Positions 11,468 to 24,424 of a DNA stretch of 64,000 nt are shown here, piece after piece; position 1 is the first letter of the stretch, and the number at the start of each line of letters is the position of its first letter. The notes beneath the pieces were generated by a model that was not told where the DNA came from, made no database searches, and saw only the letters and a program-made list of their open reading frames with translations. This DNA is from Dermatophagoides farinae. Taxonomy: Eukaryota; Arthropoda; Arachnida; Sarcoptiformes; Pyroglyphidae. The stretch lies in contig NC_134680.1 in NCBI RefSeq assembly GCF_024713945.1, positions 6,817,501-6,881,500 of the forward strand, given 5' to 3'. A program made the position numbers and the translations under genes.

Positions 11468-14400
11468 TGAAAATCAAAATTCACAAATGTGTTGTACACA
11501 CACATATGCAAATCATTGGAACAATAATAATTTTGCATTCGTCGTTGGATCCATTCCATTGTGACACTTTTTTTTCAGAGGTTTGATTTTTATTTTTGGC
11601 TTCTTTTTTCTCATTCCATAGAAATTTCCTCGGAATTTTTTTTCTTTTGCTAATTTTTCTTCTACAATTGTTTTTGATGGCGAAAATAATTTGGTTATCA
11701 TCGTCATCATTATCGATGTCAGTGTGGCGAATGACCAGATGAACAATTGAATTTTTTGTTTTGTTTTACAAAACTTCTCGGGTTTCAATAATTTTCATCA
11801 TTCTGGTAATCGTTTGGTCAAATTACAATTTTAATAGATTTTTCTCTTTCTCTCTCTCTCTCTCTCTTCTGGTTAATGGTGTAAACCTGTGATCTGGACA
11901 TGATGATCATCAACTTTTTTTTTGTTTATGCATAAATATTCATTCATTTATTCACTCAATTCAATCATCATCAACGAAACGACAAACAACAACGTGATTA
12001 GGAGGTAATGGCTAGATGAATGTTTTTGAATGGATTTTTTTCCCTGTTACATGGAATGGAAAGATGAAATTTTCATCAACACTTTAAGTGCCCAAAATTT
12101 TGAGAACATTGAAGCGAAAATAGTTTTCTCGTATAAAATACATTATTATTTCAGTCGCTACGTAAAAATAGCTGCTAATACCAGAATCCGATTTTCTTTC
12201 TTTTTTTATTCATCATTTCTTTTCATTTCATACATTTGAGAAAATCAAACAAACCAATCTACTTACCTACTAGATACCTACAAGAATGAATTGAAATTAA
12301 ATCAACCGGAAAACAAGAAAACATTGCCAAGTATTACTCAACATTTTCCGATTTTTTTTTATTTTCTTTTTCTATTTACCTTGGAAAAAAATAACCAGAA
12401 GCCAAGATTTTTCATTTCAATTCAATTCAATTCATCATCATCATATTCATTGCAATATTGAATTTGAAATGAATAAAATTCAATTTTTTTTCTCTTTCTT
12501 TCTTCGTCTCCCATTGTCCTGGCTATTTATTCACGTGAATAATGATGATGATGATGATCGTGATTATTATTATTATCATTTTTTATTGATTTGCCATTTT
12601 TTTCATTTTTTTTTCTAGAAATTCAAATATTATGATTATTATACCCGAATGAAAATCATCATCGGATGGGAATGACATCGAAAAAAATGTGAATAAAAAA
12701 ACTGAAATCAAGAATCAATGGAATAAAGAATCGTTGTCATCATGTCAGTCTAAGAAGAATTCATCATCATCATTTCATCAAACATTGACGTATATATATG
12801 AGATTCTTATTCACTCACTCAATTTATGCCTGGAAGGTGATTTTCAAACGATGAAAAATATGAAAACTAAACTTTAGCAGAAAAAAAAACCGAAAAAAAC
12901 GAGAAAAATAATAATTTCAATTCAATTCCATTCAAATGCACGAACAACTCACACAATGATGATGAGTTATCATTGCCGCCAATCTTCAGAAACCGTTTTC
13001 TTTTTCTCCATCTTCAAAACATCATTATTTCTGTCTGCCTGGTGCTCGATGATAGTCGATCGTTATAGCATCAAAATAGGAAATATTTTTTTTCATTTTT
13101 TCGACGAACAAAAAAAAAATTCGTTCCATTTTTCATTTTTTCATCATCATCATCATCTTCGTTTTAGAGTAATTTTTCGATTTCAAAAATAACAAGTTTA
13201 TCATCAATGATTGTGTGTGTGTGTGTGGAGAATGAGAAAATCAACATCCGGTCGGCAAATTTACTTTACTGCACTTCCTATTTTATTCGAGTTTCTATTT
13301 CACAATACAATCAATATTTGATCAATGTGTGTGTGTGAAACCAGGAACGCAAAAAATACTTCTGTGTGTATTTGGTGAGTTATCTATCTAGATGGCCATC
13401 AAAAGTTTTCATTAAGGGACCATTATCAGCGAAATGATAAGATCAATTTTGTTTTCATTTTCATTTTTTTTTGTTAAAAATTTTATCATCATCATTATTA
13501 CCATAAATGAAATGAAATGGATCAACAATACAGCTAGACAAAAAAAAGATACAAATATTTAAACGGTCACAAGAGACATTTCTTGTTTGTTGTCGTTTCT
13601 GGATCAAAAATCGATGATGATGAGATCAAATGAATTTATTCAAGAAAAAAAAACGATTCTCGAGATCAAGAAAACCACAATAAAAAAAATGAAAATTTAA
13701 ATTTTTCAAAGATAACAATCATACACTTATTGCCGTCATCATACACGAATAATGATGATCCTCAAATGATTTTAATCGGTTTTTTTTTCACTTTCACTTT
13801 CACCGTTCACTTGTCGAGCTGACAAGAAAAAAAAATCCGATTATTATTATTATCGAGAACCAAAAGAAAGAAAGTGAAAAATAATAGGAAATTCTCAAAG
13901 GTGACATTTTGAGCTTAGATGACAACAAAAACAATTTAAAGAATGAAGAAAAAAAGATTGGAACAATGGATAGCAACGTGTCATTTTTTGTCATTGTGTT
14001 TTCGTGGAAAATTCAATCTAAATTTTTTATCATTTTGATCCAATCACACCATTAAACAGGAAAAAAATTGTAAAAAACAAATTATCACCACCACCACCAA
14101 CAATTGGTTAGCTTTCATTTTTCTTTATGTGTCACAATTGAAGACAAAGACAAAGACGAAAAAAAAATCAATTTATTTTACCAGAATCTTGAAAAAAAGA
14201 AATTATTCTCAAGAATTCTTCATTGCTGCTAAATATCGGCTGTCATAAAACCTGGATATCATAATCGATTATTTTTTCCTTTTTCACATAAAAAAGTGTC
14301 ATCTTTGTCACCTCCTCAATCAATCATCATCATCATCATTATCGATTGATGATTGAGAATTCTCAATGGATTGCAAAAAACGGTGTCCAATAAAATTCAT

Positions 14401-14621
14401 AATTGAAACACATGGAAAAAGTGAAAAAAACGATCCAGAAAAAAATTTTCACACTTGATCGCTTGCCCTCAAGACTAATGATGATGATGATTATGGTATT
14501 ATGATGATCGTCGTCTTGGCCACACAACGACAAATGATCCATTTCAACATTAATATCCGCGACAACCAAAAAAAAAAATAAAAAAATAAAAACCATCATA
14601 ATCACCACAACACCAGGTACC

Positions 14622-14647
14622 AAAAAAAAAAAAAAAAAAAAAAAAAA
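14622..14647 (+). repeat. Poly(A) tract of 26
   Basis: An uninterrupted A run preceded by GTACC. Confidence 0.95.
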
Positions 14648-15002
14648 TTGTTCCAACAAAAAAGAGCCAATTGAAAAAAATGAACCAACGATAATGATAA
14701 TGTCATCATGGTTTGGTGTGCAAATCCAAACCCACACCACCACACACACACTCATGTGGACAATCGAGACACATATTCCAGAGTTCCAGGAATAAATGAA
14801 TCTCTCGATTCCAGAACGACTAGAAATAAAAACTTTTTTTTCCATTTTTTTCTAGCTTATGAGTTTTGGTCATGCAATGTAACAACAACAACAACAACAC
14901 CATTTTTCTCAGTAATAATTGACAAAAAATATGAAACTCAAACCAACCACCAACCATAATAATAATCATAATAAATATGGATTTCAATTCAATTAGAATC
15001 AT

Positions 15003-15023
15003 ACACACACACACACACACACA
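15003..15023. repeat. (AC)n microsatellite
   Basis: About ten perfect dinucleotide units. Confidence 0.9.
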
Positions 15024-17260
15024 TTTTTATTCATCAGAAAATAATTCAGTTTTAATGACGATCATAAAATATCACATACAGTGTTGTTTGTGGCTGTGGG
15101 TGATGATGAAACGTCAAAATATCGAATATCGATTCATGTGTGCGTGCGTCGTTTGAAATACCGGGTGAATTGAAAATGGACAGAAAAAAAAAGAAGAAAT
15201 AACACCTTGAGGTGTGAAATTCGTCATTTATAAAGACAGTGTTTGGAAAAGAAAAACTAGAAAAGTTTCCTTTATGATATGATCATCATATAATGTGGTT
15301 ATTTTTTCGACAACAAGATGAAATTTTCTAAACAAAAAAAAAATAAATTTTTGTCAAAGGTCGACGGCCAATATAGAATTTTCATTGTCATCATAATAAT
15401 ACTAATGATAATGATGAGAATTAGAAAAAAATTTCATATTTTTAAAATCATCATCATCATTATTAATATGGCTGCTTGATGAAGATCTCATCAGCTTGAA
15501 AAATCATCATCATCACAGTGCCAGGAAAGCGTTGCGCTTGATTAGTCTAGTGATTTTTTCGCCGGATATATGTGTGTATCGGATAGTTGAAAATATTCTC
15601 GTAATAAATAAATCGGATAATTCTCATCTGTCGATGCCGAAAACAATGTGAAATGATTAGCGGTGTAAACCAGTGGAATGGAATGAGAAATGACTGAAAG
15701 AAAAGATCTACCAATCTAGAAATTAGGTGTAATTGGGCCAAAACACAAGCCGCATAACGAATAATTCAATTATATTAATGTACGATTCACACATACACAG
15801 CCATGCACAGTTGCAATCCAGAAAAAGAAATTTACACCATCAAAAAAAAAAAAAAAACAAAACAAAACAAAAGTCCAAACGATAGTCGAGTTCATTAGAC
15901 TCATTCATTGAGTGTGTGTGTGTGTGTTTGTATTGAATATTCAATCAATTTATTGAGCGATAAATTTTCATTTCATTTTTTCATCGTCCAACAATTGAAA
16001 AATCAGAATTTCATCCACAAAAAAATGACATAAAAATAAACTTAAAACACGAAATCAAATCAAATTAAAAATCCACACACGGGATCCAAAAATCAGAACA
16101 ACAAACGAAATTCATTCATTCGAAACACGTTGATTTTTTCTCTTGTTTCGTTTCTTTTTTCTTTTGGTGCAAGAGAAAGAAAATGTAGAAAAACGTGCAA
16201 TGTTGAAACATTTCTATTTGTTTCAAAATTTCAAACATCCGAAAAAAAGAGGTTGGAATTCCTGGATCGATACACGAAACGAAATGAAAACAACAAAAAA
16301 AAAACACTGAATAAAATAAATAACAAACATCGAAAACAAACAGTAACAGTAAAAAAAATAACAATGAAAAAAAAATTTAAATTACCCCTTTGTCGTATTT
16401 TTTTCACAGAAAAAAAAATTCCGGGACTCATTCCCGAAAAAAGGTACCACAACAATTTTACATCTGAAAATCCATAGTACCGTGAAAAAACTCTAAATTC
16501 TTTTGTTTTGTTTCGTTTCTTGTTTTTTGTTTATTGTCGGAAACTGTCTTTGACTAAGAATTTCTTGATGACGTGTTTTTCACGATTCAATAAAATTACA
16601 GGCGCCGAGTTTCAAGTGGGAGGCAGTCAAAAAAAAAAACGCTAAAACATCAAAAGAATCGTGAGCATTTCTAAACAAAACAAAAAACAGAACATTAAAT
16701 CAAACAAAATAGATTAATTAAACCCATTCTCTCAAACGAACCAAACAAAAAAATGGCTGGTGTTTTGTTGTGTGCTGTTGTTGTTGATGTTGGTCAAGGC
16801 GGTACCAGTCAAACACACCCATACACACACACAAACACACAAAAACAAACACATTTCCCGTTTCGTATTCAGATTTGAAACGAACAAACGAAACGAAGCG
16901 AATCGCGTATGCAAAAAAAAGTAAATTAATACTTTTTTGTCGAGCAATGTACTGAATAACAAGAGGAATTTTTGTTTTGGACCATTTTCAATTCATTCTG
17001 GAAATTCTGGAAAAACAAAAAAAAATTCTATAACATCAGTGTGTGTGTTTGTGTGTGTGTGTGAAGCATCAATTAATTTTCTTTCATTTCATTCCATTCA
17101 ATTCATTCATTTATTTCGGCCACTTGTGAAATAATATAAAACAAACGAAAATTGTGAAATAGCATAATGGGTGTGTGTGATTCACAAATGATGGTTTTTT
17201 GTAAATTTTTTTTTCTTTCTTTCGGTACATTTGAATGAATTAACGACTACTACACACGAG

Positions 17261-17371
17261 AATAGCCATGATGATGAAGATGCATGCATAGAATTGGCAT
17301 CATTGTCTAGAATTCTGGCAGAAAATTCTGTCCAGTACAATAAACAAACAGTGGAAAAAATAGCCAATTCT
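17261..17371 (+). CDS. Candidate internal exon with amphipathic helix
   Basis: The + strand is open from 17192 to 17404 without a start codon. The first AG after the long T/C tract at 17206-17223 is at 17259-17260, and a donor-like GTAAAA follows 17371, giving a 37-codon exon with both introns in phase 0. Its peptide has an acidic start (HDDEDA) and then a regular heptad-like stretch, CIELASLSRILAENS, typical of a helix. The acceptor is far from its pyrimidine tract and the donor is not consensus. The reverse strand also holds a 61-codon frame starting MAIFSTVCLLYW. No family is recognised. Confidence 0.18.
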
Positions 17372-19337
17372 GTAAAAAAAAAAATTCTTTCTTTCTATTT
17401 TTTTTGAATTGTTTTTCTTTCAGTTTTTTTCGGCCATTCAATCATTCAAAGAATCACATAATTGTAATGAATTTCATTTTCATTTGAAAAATCAATTCAA
17501 TTTCCACTATTTTTTTGTGTGAAATACAGTATGTTATACACAAATACACACACAAACCATCGATTGTCTCTCAATTTCAATTCAAATCGATTGGGGATTT
17601 TACGTTTGTATCCAAAACAACAATGAAACACAAGTGTTTTATTCTTTTTTCTTTGAATGAATCAATGAATAAATGAATGACACATTCAAACTCTACACAC
17701 ACAAAAAGAATCGAGATCGAAATGTCGCTATTAATTAAGCTAATATCTCATTTAGCTAAACATACACACACACACTCAAAACAACGATACTTGCAATAAT
17801 GTCAGATTCTGTTTCACACACGAAAAAAAGAAAACATTGACAATGTCGTTCATTCACAATCACACACGACAGAATCGACGGACAAACCAATTCTCATTGA
17901 ATCATTTGAAATAGTTTTACGAGAGTTTCACAAAAACAACAGAATCTAAATGATAATCATACTGATGATCATCATCATCATCATTACTTCAGACACCAAC
18001 ACACACACACTGTCAATTGCTTGCAAAAAGAATTGTGTTTTTGTTGGTTTGAGGCTTTGTTTTTGTTGTTGTTGTTGTTGGTGTTGTCGAACAAACACAT
18101 GAGAAAATGAAATAGAATCAAATCAATGTTGACGACGATAAACAATAACAACAACACTAAACACACTGCCAAATTGATACAAAACAAAGCGACAACTTTT
18201 TTTCCGTGATTCAGTTAGAATTTAGGGTTCCAGAAGCAAAAAAAAAAAACAGATTTTCTTTTTCCATGTTCATTTTATTTCATTCTGTATATAGTAACAC
18301 TAACTGAAATAAATACAATGAATACAGACAGGCAACGAAAACATACTACACACACACATAACAAAATGAATATAGCTAATTAACAATAACATTTATCTTT
18401 TGGGAAACAAAAAAAAGTCTTGAAAATTATCTGTATCTTGAAAGTGGAAAAAAACAGAGAGAGAGAAAAAAAAGGCAAAAATGAATGAACGAAACCGATT
18501 GCCCGTATAGATTTAATTGGTCCTGAAATTTTTTTTTTCATTCGGCTCAACTGTACACTATGAATGGATGAATGAGAAGAAGTAAATCCCGTCTTGAAAT
18601 GAGAAAAAAACCAATACCAAAGTAGCGTTAGCGGTGGTGGATCATTGGTGGAAATCAAAAAGTTGTTTAATTCGCATGAATGAATTTCAGAAGAAGAATA
18701 AATTCTGTATAAATCACTTACATACAATATATAAGACAAGAGAAGACAAATCAAAATCATAATCATCATCATCATCGCAAGACAATAAGTAGATTTATTT
18801 GAGACGACCATCATCTATTGATTCAAACAAACTGAACAAATCACCATTATTGGAAATGTTTTTCAATGATGATTCAATACAATCAGTTATCAGTTTGGTC
18901 AATTATTCAATTAAACATGGATTAATTTCCTATCACAATGTCTTATTTACCTATACGTAATAATAATAAAAACTAATCGATTTTTTTTTCTCAGTATTAA
19001 ATGTCATTTTCTGTTTCTGTATTCGAAATGATAAGACGGAAAAAATCATTTCTGGGATTGATCGATTGTGATTATTAAAGCCAATCCTAATCATGTTTGA
19101 ATGAATTTCACAATTGAATTGTTTGGACAATCAAATCGAATCGAATCGAATTGGACGATCCTGAATTTTGTGGAAAAAAATTTTTTTTTTTTTGCATATC
19201 CGATGATGAGATGGTCATGGAAAGATTTTCATAGGTCATCAACATGATGATAACCGATTATCATCATCATCATCATCAGAAACAAATTCACCACTGAATG
19301 GTTGTGCCTGTGTTCAATGTTTGTCGTCTACATGGTT

Positions 19338-19363
19338 ATCATCATCATCATCATCATCATCAT
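19338..19363. repeat. (ATC)n microsatellite
   Basis: A nearly perfect run of ATC units. Confidence 0.9.
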
Positions 19364-21112
19364 TGATTATTATCATCATTAATCCAAGTTTGTTTCCAAT
19401 CAAAAACGAAAAATTCATCAACGAAAAAACAAAAAAAGAAAAGGTGTGTATGTGTGTGATTACTTCAAACGAGAAAAAAATTATTTCAAAATTAAACCGG
19501 ATATATGTGTGTATGTTGTTTGCAAAGGATTGGATGATTCAGATACAGATTTTATGAATGTTTTTGCGTAAATAAAAAAAAAATTTGATCAAAATTGTGT
19601 ATCACACACACACACAGACAATAATTTTTCGACAGTGAGAAAAAACAATTATCAATTTACTTATAACTAGCTGTTGGCAATCAATCAATCAATCAGCTAG
19701 CAAAGTTTTTTGTTGTTGTATTTAGCCATTTAGTTTCAATTCGTTCCAAGTATACACACACACACACAAACAAACAGTAAATATTAATTTCAACATTCAA
19801 TTCAATTCAATTGGATTTCATTTCATTTTCAATCAATCAATCAAAATTGAAATTGAAATAAAATCATGAAAAAGGTGCACACACACACAGACAAAAAAAA
19901 ACCCAAACAAAAAGTTTTAAAAAAAGAAAATTCCAATTGGCAATTGTTTTTTATATAATCAAGCAAAATTGATCAAACTCCACACACACACACACACAGA
20001 TATTCCTATCATCAATCGTGCATCAATACCAATAATTTTCTATTCGTACATTGTTTGAAAAGTCGATGACCACTGGTCATCTGATATAATAGAAATACAA
20101 CAACGACCACAAAAAAAATCAACCAAATCTAATCGAATCAATGTTTGAAATCAAAAAAAAAATGCTCGTGTAACACACTGTAGAAAAAACACGTGTGTGC
20201 CACTGACCGAATAAACAAGATCAATAAACGCACACAATGTTTATACGTTGTTTTTTTCTTTGAAACGCACAAACACAATGGATCCTAGTACAATCAACTT
20301 TCTACTGATCAATAACGTATGGATAAAAAAAGATTGAGAAAGAGAAAAACACAATAATGATGACCTACGTATATATAAAAAAAAGATGTCGATCATTGAC
20401 AGTCTATCGACCTATGAGTGTGTGCAATCAGCAAATCAATGGAATCTAGTAGACATACACACAAACAAACCATCATCATCGTCATCAGTCATTGTGTCTC
20501 AATTGTTTTCTCTTTTTTTCCAATGAAAATATTTTTTTCTTGATTAATCAATTTTGTTATTGTTATTGTTGTTGTGGCGATAAGTTTATTTAGTGAAAAG
20601 TCAAGTGCTCAATCAACAACACAATCATAACAATCAAATGAATAGAAATGCAAAAAAAAACATCGAGTTGGGTGCCATATCATTCTTAAAAATTGTGGAA
20701 TGTGGTGTAGTATTGACAAAATTTTAAAATTTTTTTTTTAATGATTATGATGAGATAAATGTCATTATGTCACCTAGTTTCATTAAATTTTTTTATCTGT
20801 GTGTGTGTAACATATTAATTGGAAAAAAACAAAGTTTTCTTTATGCGTCGCCTTTAAATGGCCAGTTGTGTCATCATCATTATCATCATATTTGGTAGTG
20901 ATGATAAACATTTATCTTTTAAAAAAAATTGAAAATTAAAATTCAAACAAAAACGAAAAATTCTCAGAAAAAAAATCCTTTTCCAATCAAAACCACGAGA
21001 TATGAAGGCAAAAAAAAGATCATTTGCATTTGCATTCATGGTTTTCACACAAAAATGGATTCATAAAATTCATTTTCTCTCTGGATTATGGATGATTGAT
21101 ATTTATCTATTT

Positions 21113-21136
21113 TGTTGTTGTTGTTGTTGTTGTTGC
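21113..21136. repeat. (TTG)n microsatellite
   Basis: Eight perfect trinucleotide units. Confidence 0.9.
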
Positions 21137-21423
21137 TTTTTTTGTCGACATTCATTTCATTGAATCATTTCAATGAACAAATGTATCAAACAAAATTAAC
21201 TCAACTATGCATGTAACTAAATGAGAATATCAAGATTCTCCTCTCTCTCTCGTACACTGTTTGTTTATTTGTTTGCCCCATTTAAATTGATTGATTTTTG
21301 TTTTCGTTTGATTGATTGATAATGAGTGAGAAAGCAGCATTGAAAATCAATTGATTCAATTCAAAAAGTTATTATCATTCAAATGAAACGAAATAAAAAC
21401 AAGCAATTCATTTGCATATTGAA

Positions 21424-21597
21424 ATGAAACGAAATCAAAAAAAAAAAAGAAACGAAGGATTGATTCCACTCACCTTAGCAGTGTTGATTTGGCTTTTCGT
21501 CGAATACAGATACACTTTTGGTTACAAAATAAAACACATTACACAAAGGTTAAAAAAAAGATGTCAACCACCAACGTTATTTTTTCCCGATCCATAA
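21424..21597 (+). CDS. Candidate small single-pass membrane protein
   Basis: ATG at 21424 opens a 57-residue frame. It has a very basic start (residues 2-9 rich in Lys/Arg), a hydrophobic segment at residues 13-26 (LIPLTLAVLIWLFV), then a Tyr- and Lys-rich tail ending FFPDP. This is the layout of a small membrane peptide with a basic N-terminal tail. The middle part is less AT-rich than its surroundings. On the reverse strand the same stretch ends in a good donor (AAG|GTGAGT), so it could instead be the end of an exon read the other way. No homologue is recognised. Confidence 0.18.
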   Translation: MKRNQKKKRNEGLIPLTLAVLIWLFVEYRYTFGYKIKHITQRLKKRCQPPTLFFPDP

Positions 21598-22863
21598 ATT
21601 GATAAATGTCACACAAACAAACACACATCGATTGATTTGCGTTAATTGAATCTTTAACAAGATGATGATTTGATAATGACTTATGATGATTGATGTATTA
21701 CTTTTTGAATAAGAGAAAACTGTTTATTCAAAAAAAGTTTAAAATGTTTTTTTAATGATGATGATGAAGATGATATCACATCATAATCTCTTGTTTGTAA
21801 AGATGTCATAATTTCATTTTAATAGAAAAAATGATGCGGATAATCATGATGTGAAATGAAAATTATTCGTTTTATTCTTGAATAATAAACGCCAACACAA
21901 TGATGGTGTGAAACAACAAGATTTGGTGGCTGATGATAAATGCCAAATTAACACAGATACTTTGGATTTAAATCAAATATGATGATGATGATTTTAATGA
22001 CCACATTCACCACAAAACATACAGACATATCATCGTAGGTGGACAGAAGAAAAAATCGTGTAATTTGGTCAGTTTAGGTTTTACAGTCATAATTTTACAG
22101 TGTGGATAATAATCACAAACACACCGTTGAACGGATAAGTGAGGATAAGATTATATCTTCAGATAACTGAAATTGATTTTCTATTTAATCAATGAAATGA
22201 TGATGATGATGATGATGAATAAGACGATGAAAACTTTTGAATTGAATCATTTTTTTCCACTCTGGAAAAGAATAGAAGAAATGGTAACGATGAGAGAAAA
22301 AATGGATTCAAAATCATTGAAGCAAAAGATTTTTTATTTCCTTTTTGGTTCTTTTCTTTGTCGTGTGGAAATTATTTTTCTTTTTTTCGATATGGCTGCT
22401 GCTGTTATTATATTATATATTTTAGCCAGTAAAAAAAAAGAATGAATCAATGCTGCTGCTGCTAATGCTGAAATGAATTGGCCATTCATTGAAGAATCAG
22501 ATCAAATAATAATCATCGATATATAAAGAGAGAGAGAGATGAATGTATTGTCATTGTTATTTCGATTGTTTGATAGTGATGACGATACCGTGGTAGTATA
22601 CGGTGGTTGGTTCAATAATCAAGAAATTGGTGAAAGATATTTTTTTCTTGCTTCTCTGATTTTCTCATTAAAATTAAATAATTCTTTTCTTTTTCTTCTC
22701 TTTCTTCTTTCATCATTTGGGAATTACGAGCACGGAAGAATAATAGAACGAAAATAGTAACCTGAAAAGAAAAAGAAACAAAAAAAAAATTAAAAATTTT
22801 GTCAAATTTCAGCGTTTTTTTTTCTCATTGTTTTGTCGATGTGATCATTGTTTGTTGTTTCAG

Positions 22864-22938
22864 TATACAGAGGAAAACTTTATTGTGAGCACGAATCTCG
22901 GGAAAAGAAAAAAATTCACTTTCATCCGAATTTTGTAA
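22864..22938 (+). CDS. Candidate short terminal exon
   Basis: A clear acceptor (T-rich tract ending TTTCAG at 22863) is followed by 24 open codons (YTEENFIVSTNLGKRKKF...) and TAA at 22936-22938. AATAAA follows at 22970-22975 with a GU-rich stretch just after. The signals are in the right order, but the coding part is too short to weigh statistically and no upstream exon was found. Confidence 0.15.
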   Translation, partial: YTEENFIVSTNLGKRKKFTFIRIL

Positions 22939-23484
22939 TCTTTGTTTTGTTGTTTTGGAAATGGTGAAAAATAAAACCCATGTTGTTCAGTGTTTATCCA
23001 ATGAAGCCATCGAAGCTTCTTGTTTTCGATTGAAAAATTCGTGCAAATATTTGATAATAGCTGCAAATACAAAAGCTAATTACAAAATGATTATTTAGCC
23101 CAAACGTTGTCATTGAGGTTATTAAAAAATCATTTTTCTAATCATAAAAAAAATCATATAAACAAAACATAAGCACTGAATGAATGGGGCTTTTCATCAA
23201 TAACGTGATGAGCGCCACCATAACAATATTGAAAATTTCAAATCTACCTAGAAATCTAAATCATTAACACGTTATGTTGCGAAGATTAAGCAAAAGCTTA
23301 ATCTCATCACAATATTTTTTTTTCACCATCATTATAATCACAGGTGTAATAGAAAAAAAACAGGCAATATAATAATTAGAGTTTTCTAAATAGAAAATTA
23401 CTAGACCACAGCCATAATCATTATCATAAAACACAAATAAAAATAATAATAATAACTAGAGCAACAACTGTGTGTACATTTATA

Positions 23485-23958
23485 ATGAACCGATTGAAAT
23501 GTGAGAATGAACAACGAATTAATGAAAACACAAACAGCGTGATAATGATGATGGAAAAAAAAACGAAAAAAAATCTCCATATAATGAATGGACAAAATGA
23601 AAATAAAATCTTAAATCATAAAAATAAACAAAATAAAAAATGTGTGTCTGTTTGCTTTTTGTTACTTCGAAATACAAATCTAAATCCGGTCACTGTTGTC
23701 ATCTATAAATTCAATTCGCTTTCGAAATGTCAAAACATTACACTCCATCTTATATTCTTTATGATGATAATCTCTCTTTCTTTCTCTCTCTCTCTAAGGT
23801 TTAAAGTTGTAAAAAAAATCAGTGACAGAATCAACAAACAATATATGCATGTGTGTTCCAAATGGAACATTTTGATTGTCCATAATAATAATAATGATGA
23901 TCTTAATGGCGATTTTATTCAGAATTTTCAAATTTTTCCTATCTTGAATTGTGAATAA
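23485..23958 (+). CDS. Candidate 157-residue ORF with one hydrophobic segment
   Basis: The frame runs from ATG at 23485 to TAA at 23956-23958, with AATAAA overlapping the stop (23954-23959). The first 50 residues are hydrophilic and rich in Asn, Lys and Glu. A hydrophobic segment (about residues 87-104, LHLIFFMMIISLSFSLSL) could span a membrane, followed by a basic stretch and an Asn-rich tail with DLNGDF. An uninterrupted frame of this length is unusual at this base composition, although repeat content lowers the chance of stops. No motif is recognised. Confidence 0.25.
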   Translation: MNRLKCENEQRINENTNSVIMMMEKKTKKNLHIMNGQNENKILNHKNKQNKKCVSVCFLLLRNTNLNPVTVVIYKFNSLSKCQNITLHLIFFMMIISLSFSLSLRFKVVKKISDRINKQYMHVCSKWNILIVHNNNNDDLNGDFIQNFQIFPILNCE

Positions 23959-24400
23959 ATGGAAATGGTGATATATAGTAATTTTATGCATAAACAAAAC
24001 ACCACACACACACACCTACAAAGTTCCAGAAACAAAAACTTTTTTTTATCTTTCACAAACAAGCAATAAGAAAATCAACGCACTAAAAAACGACACTAAA
24101 AATGGATAAATCTAATTTTGTTGTTGTTTGTTTTGTTTGGATTTGTCAACCATCAATGATGGTGGAAAGAAAAAAAGTATTTTTTTTGAATCATAATCGC
24201 TTGTGTTGTTGGCTTTTTTGTTTCATTGGCAAAATTTTATATTCAAGAAACTTGAAAGATTTCTGGATAATAAACTCGTGCAGCCTCGTTATGATTGTTG
24301 TGAAAATACAAATCACATTATTTATAGGGATTTAAAGAGCAAATATTTTTGCGCTATTCGAAAAACATATTACTACCAGTGAATCGGTTTAATGATGTCC

Positions 24401-24424
24401 ATGATGATGATGATGATGATGATG
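24401..24424. repeat. (ATG)n microsatellite
   Basis: A near-perfect trinucleotide run. Confidence 0.9.

Larger units (their letters stand above)
9700..17250. other. Repeat-rich stretch with little coding support
   Basis: It contains A31 (10604-10634) and A26 (14622-14647) tracts, a CA run (15003-15023), many ATG/CAT runs and a possible recursive splice site on the - strand (12261-12280). A small GC-rich island at about 16598-16629 (GGCGCCGAG...) is open in all three forward frames for a short distance but lacks other support. Confidence 0.55.
17380..21400. other. Repeat-rich non-coding-looking stretch
   Basis: It contains CA and GTT runs, an ATC run at 19338-19363 and a TTG run at 21113-21136. 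A 46-codon frame at 20386-20526 (+) starting MSIIDSLSTYECVQ sits 12 bases after a TATATAAAA string, too close for that TATA to serve the ATG. Nothing here is supported as a gene. Confidence 0.55.

Noticed and set aside
14363..14845. 160-codon - strand frame
   Set aside because: It is mostly Ile, Val, Phe and Met from ATG/CAT repeats and reads the A26 tract as a Phe run.
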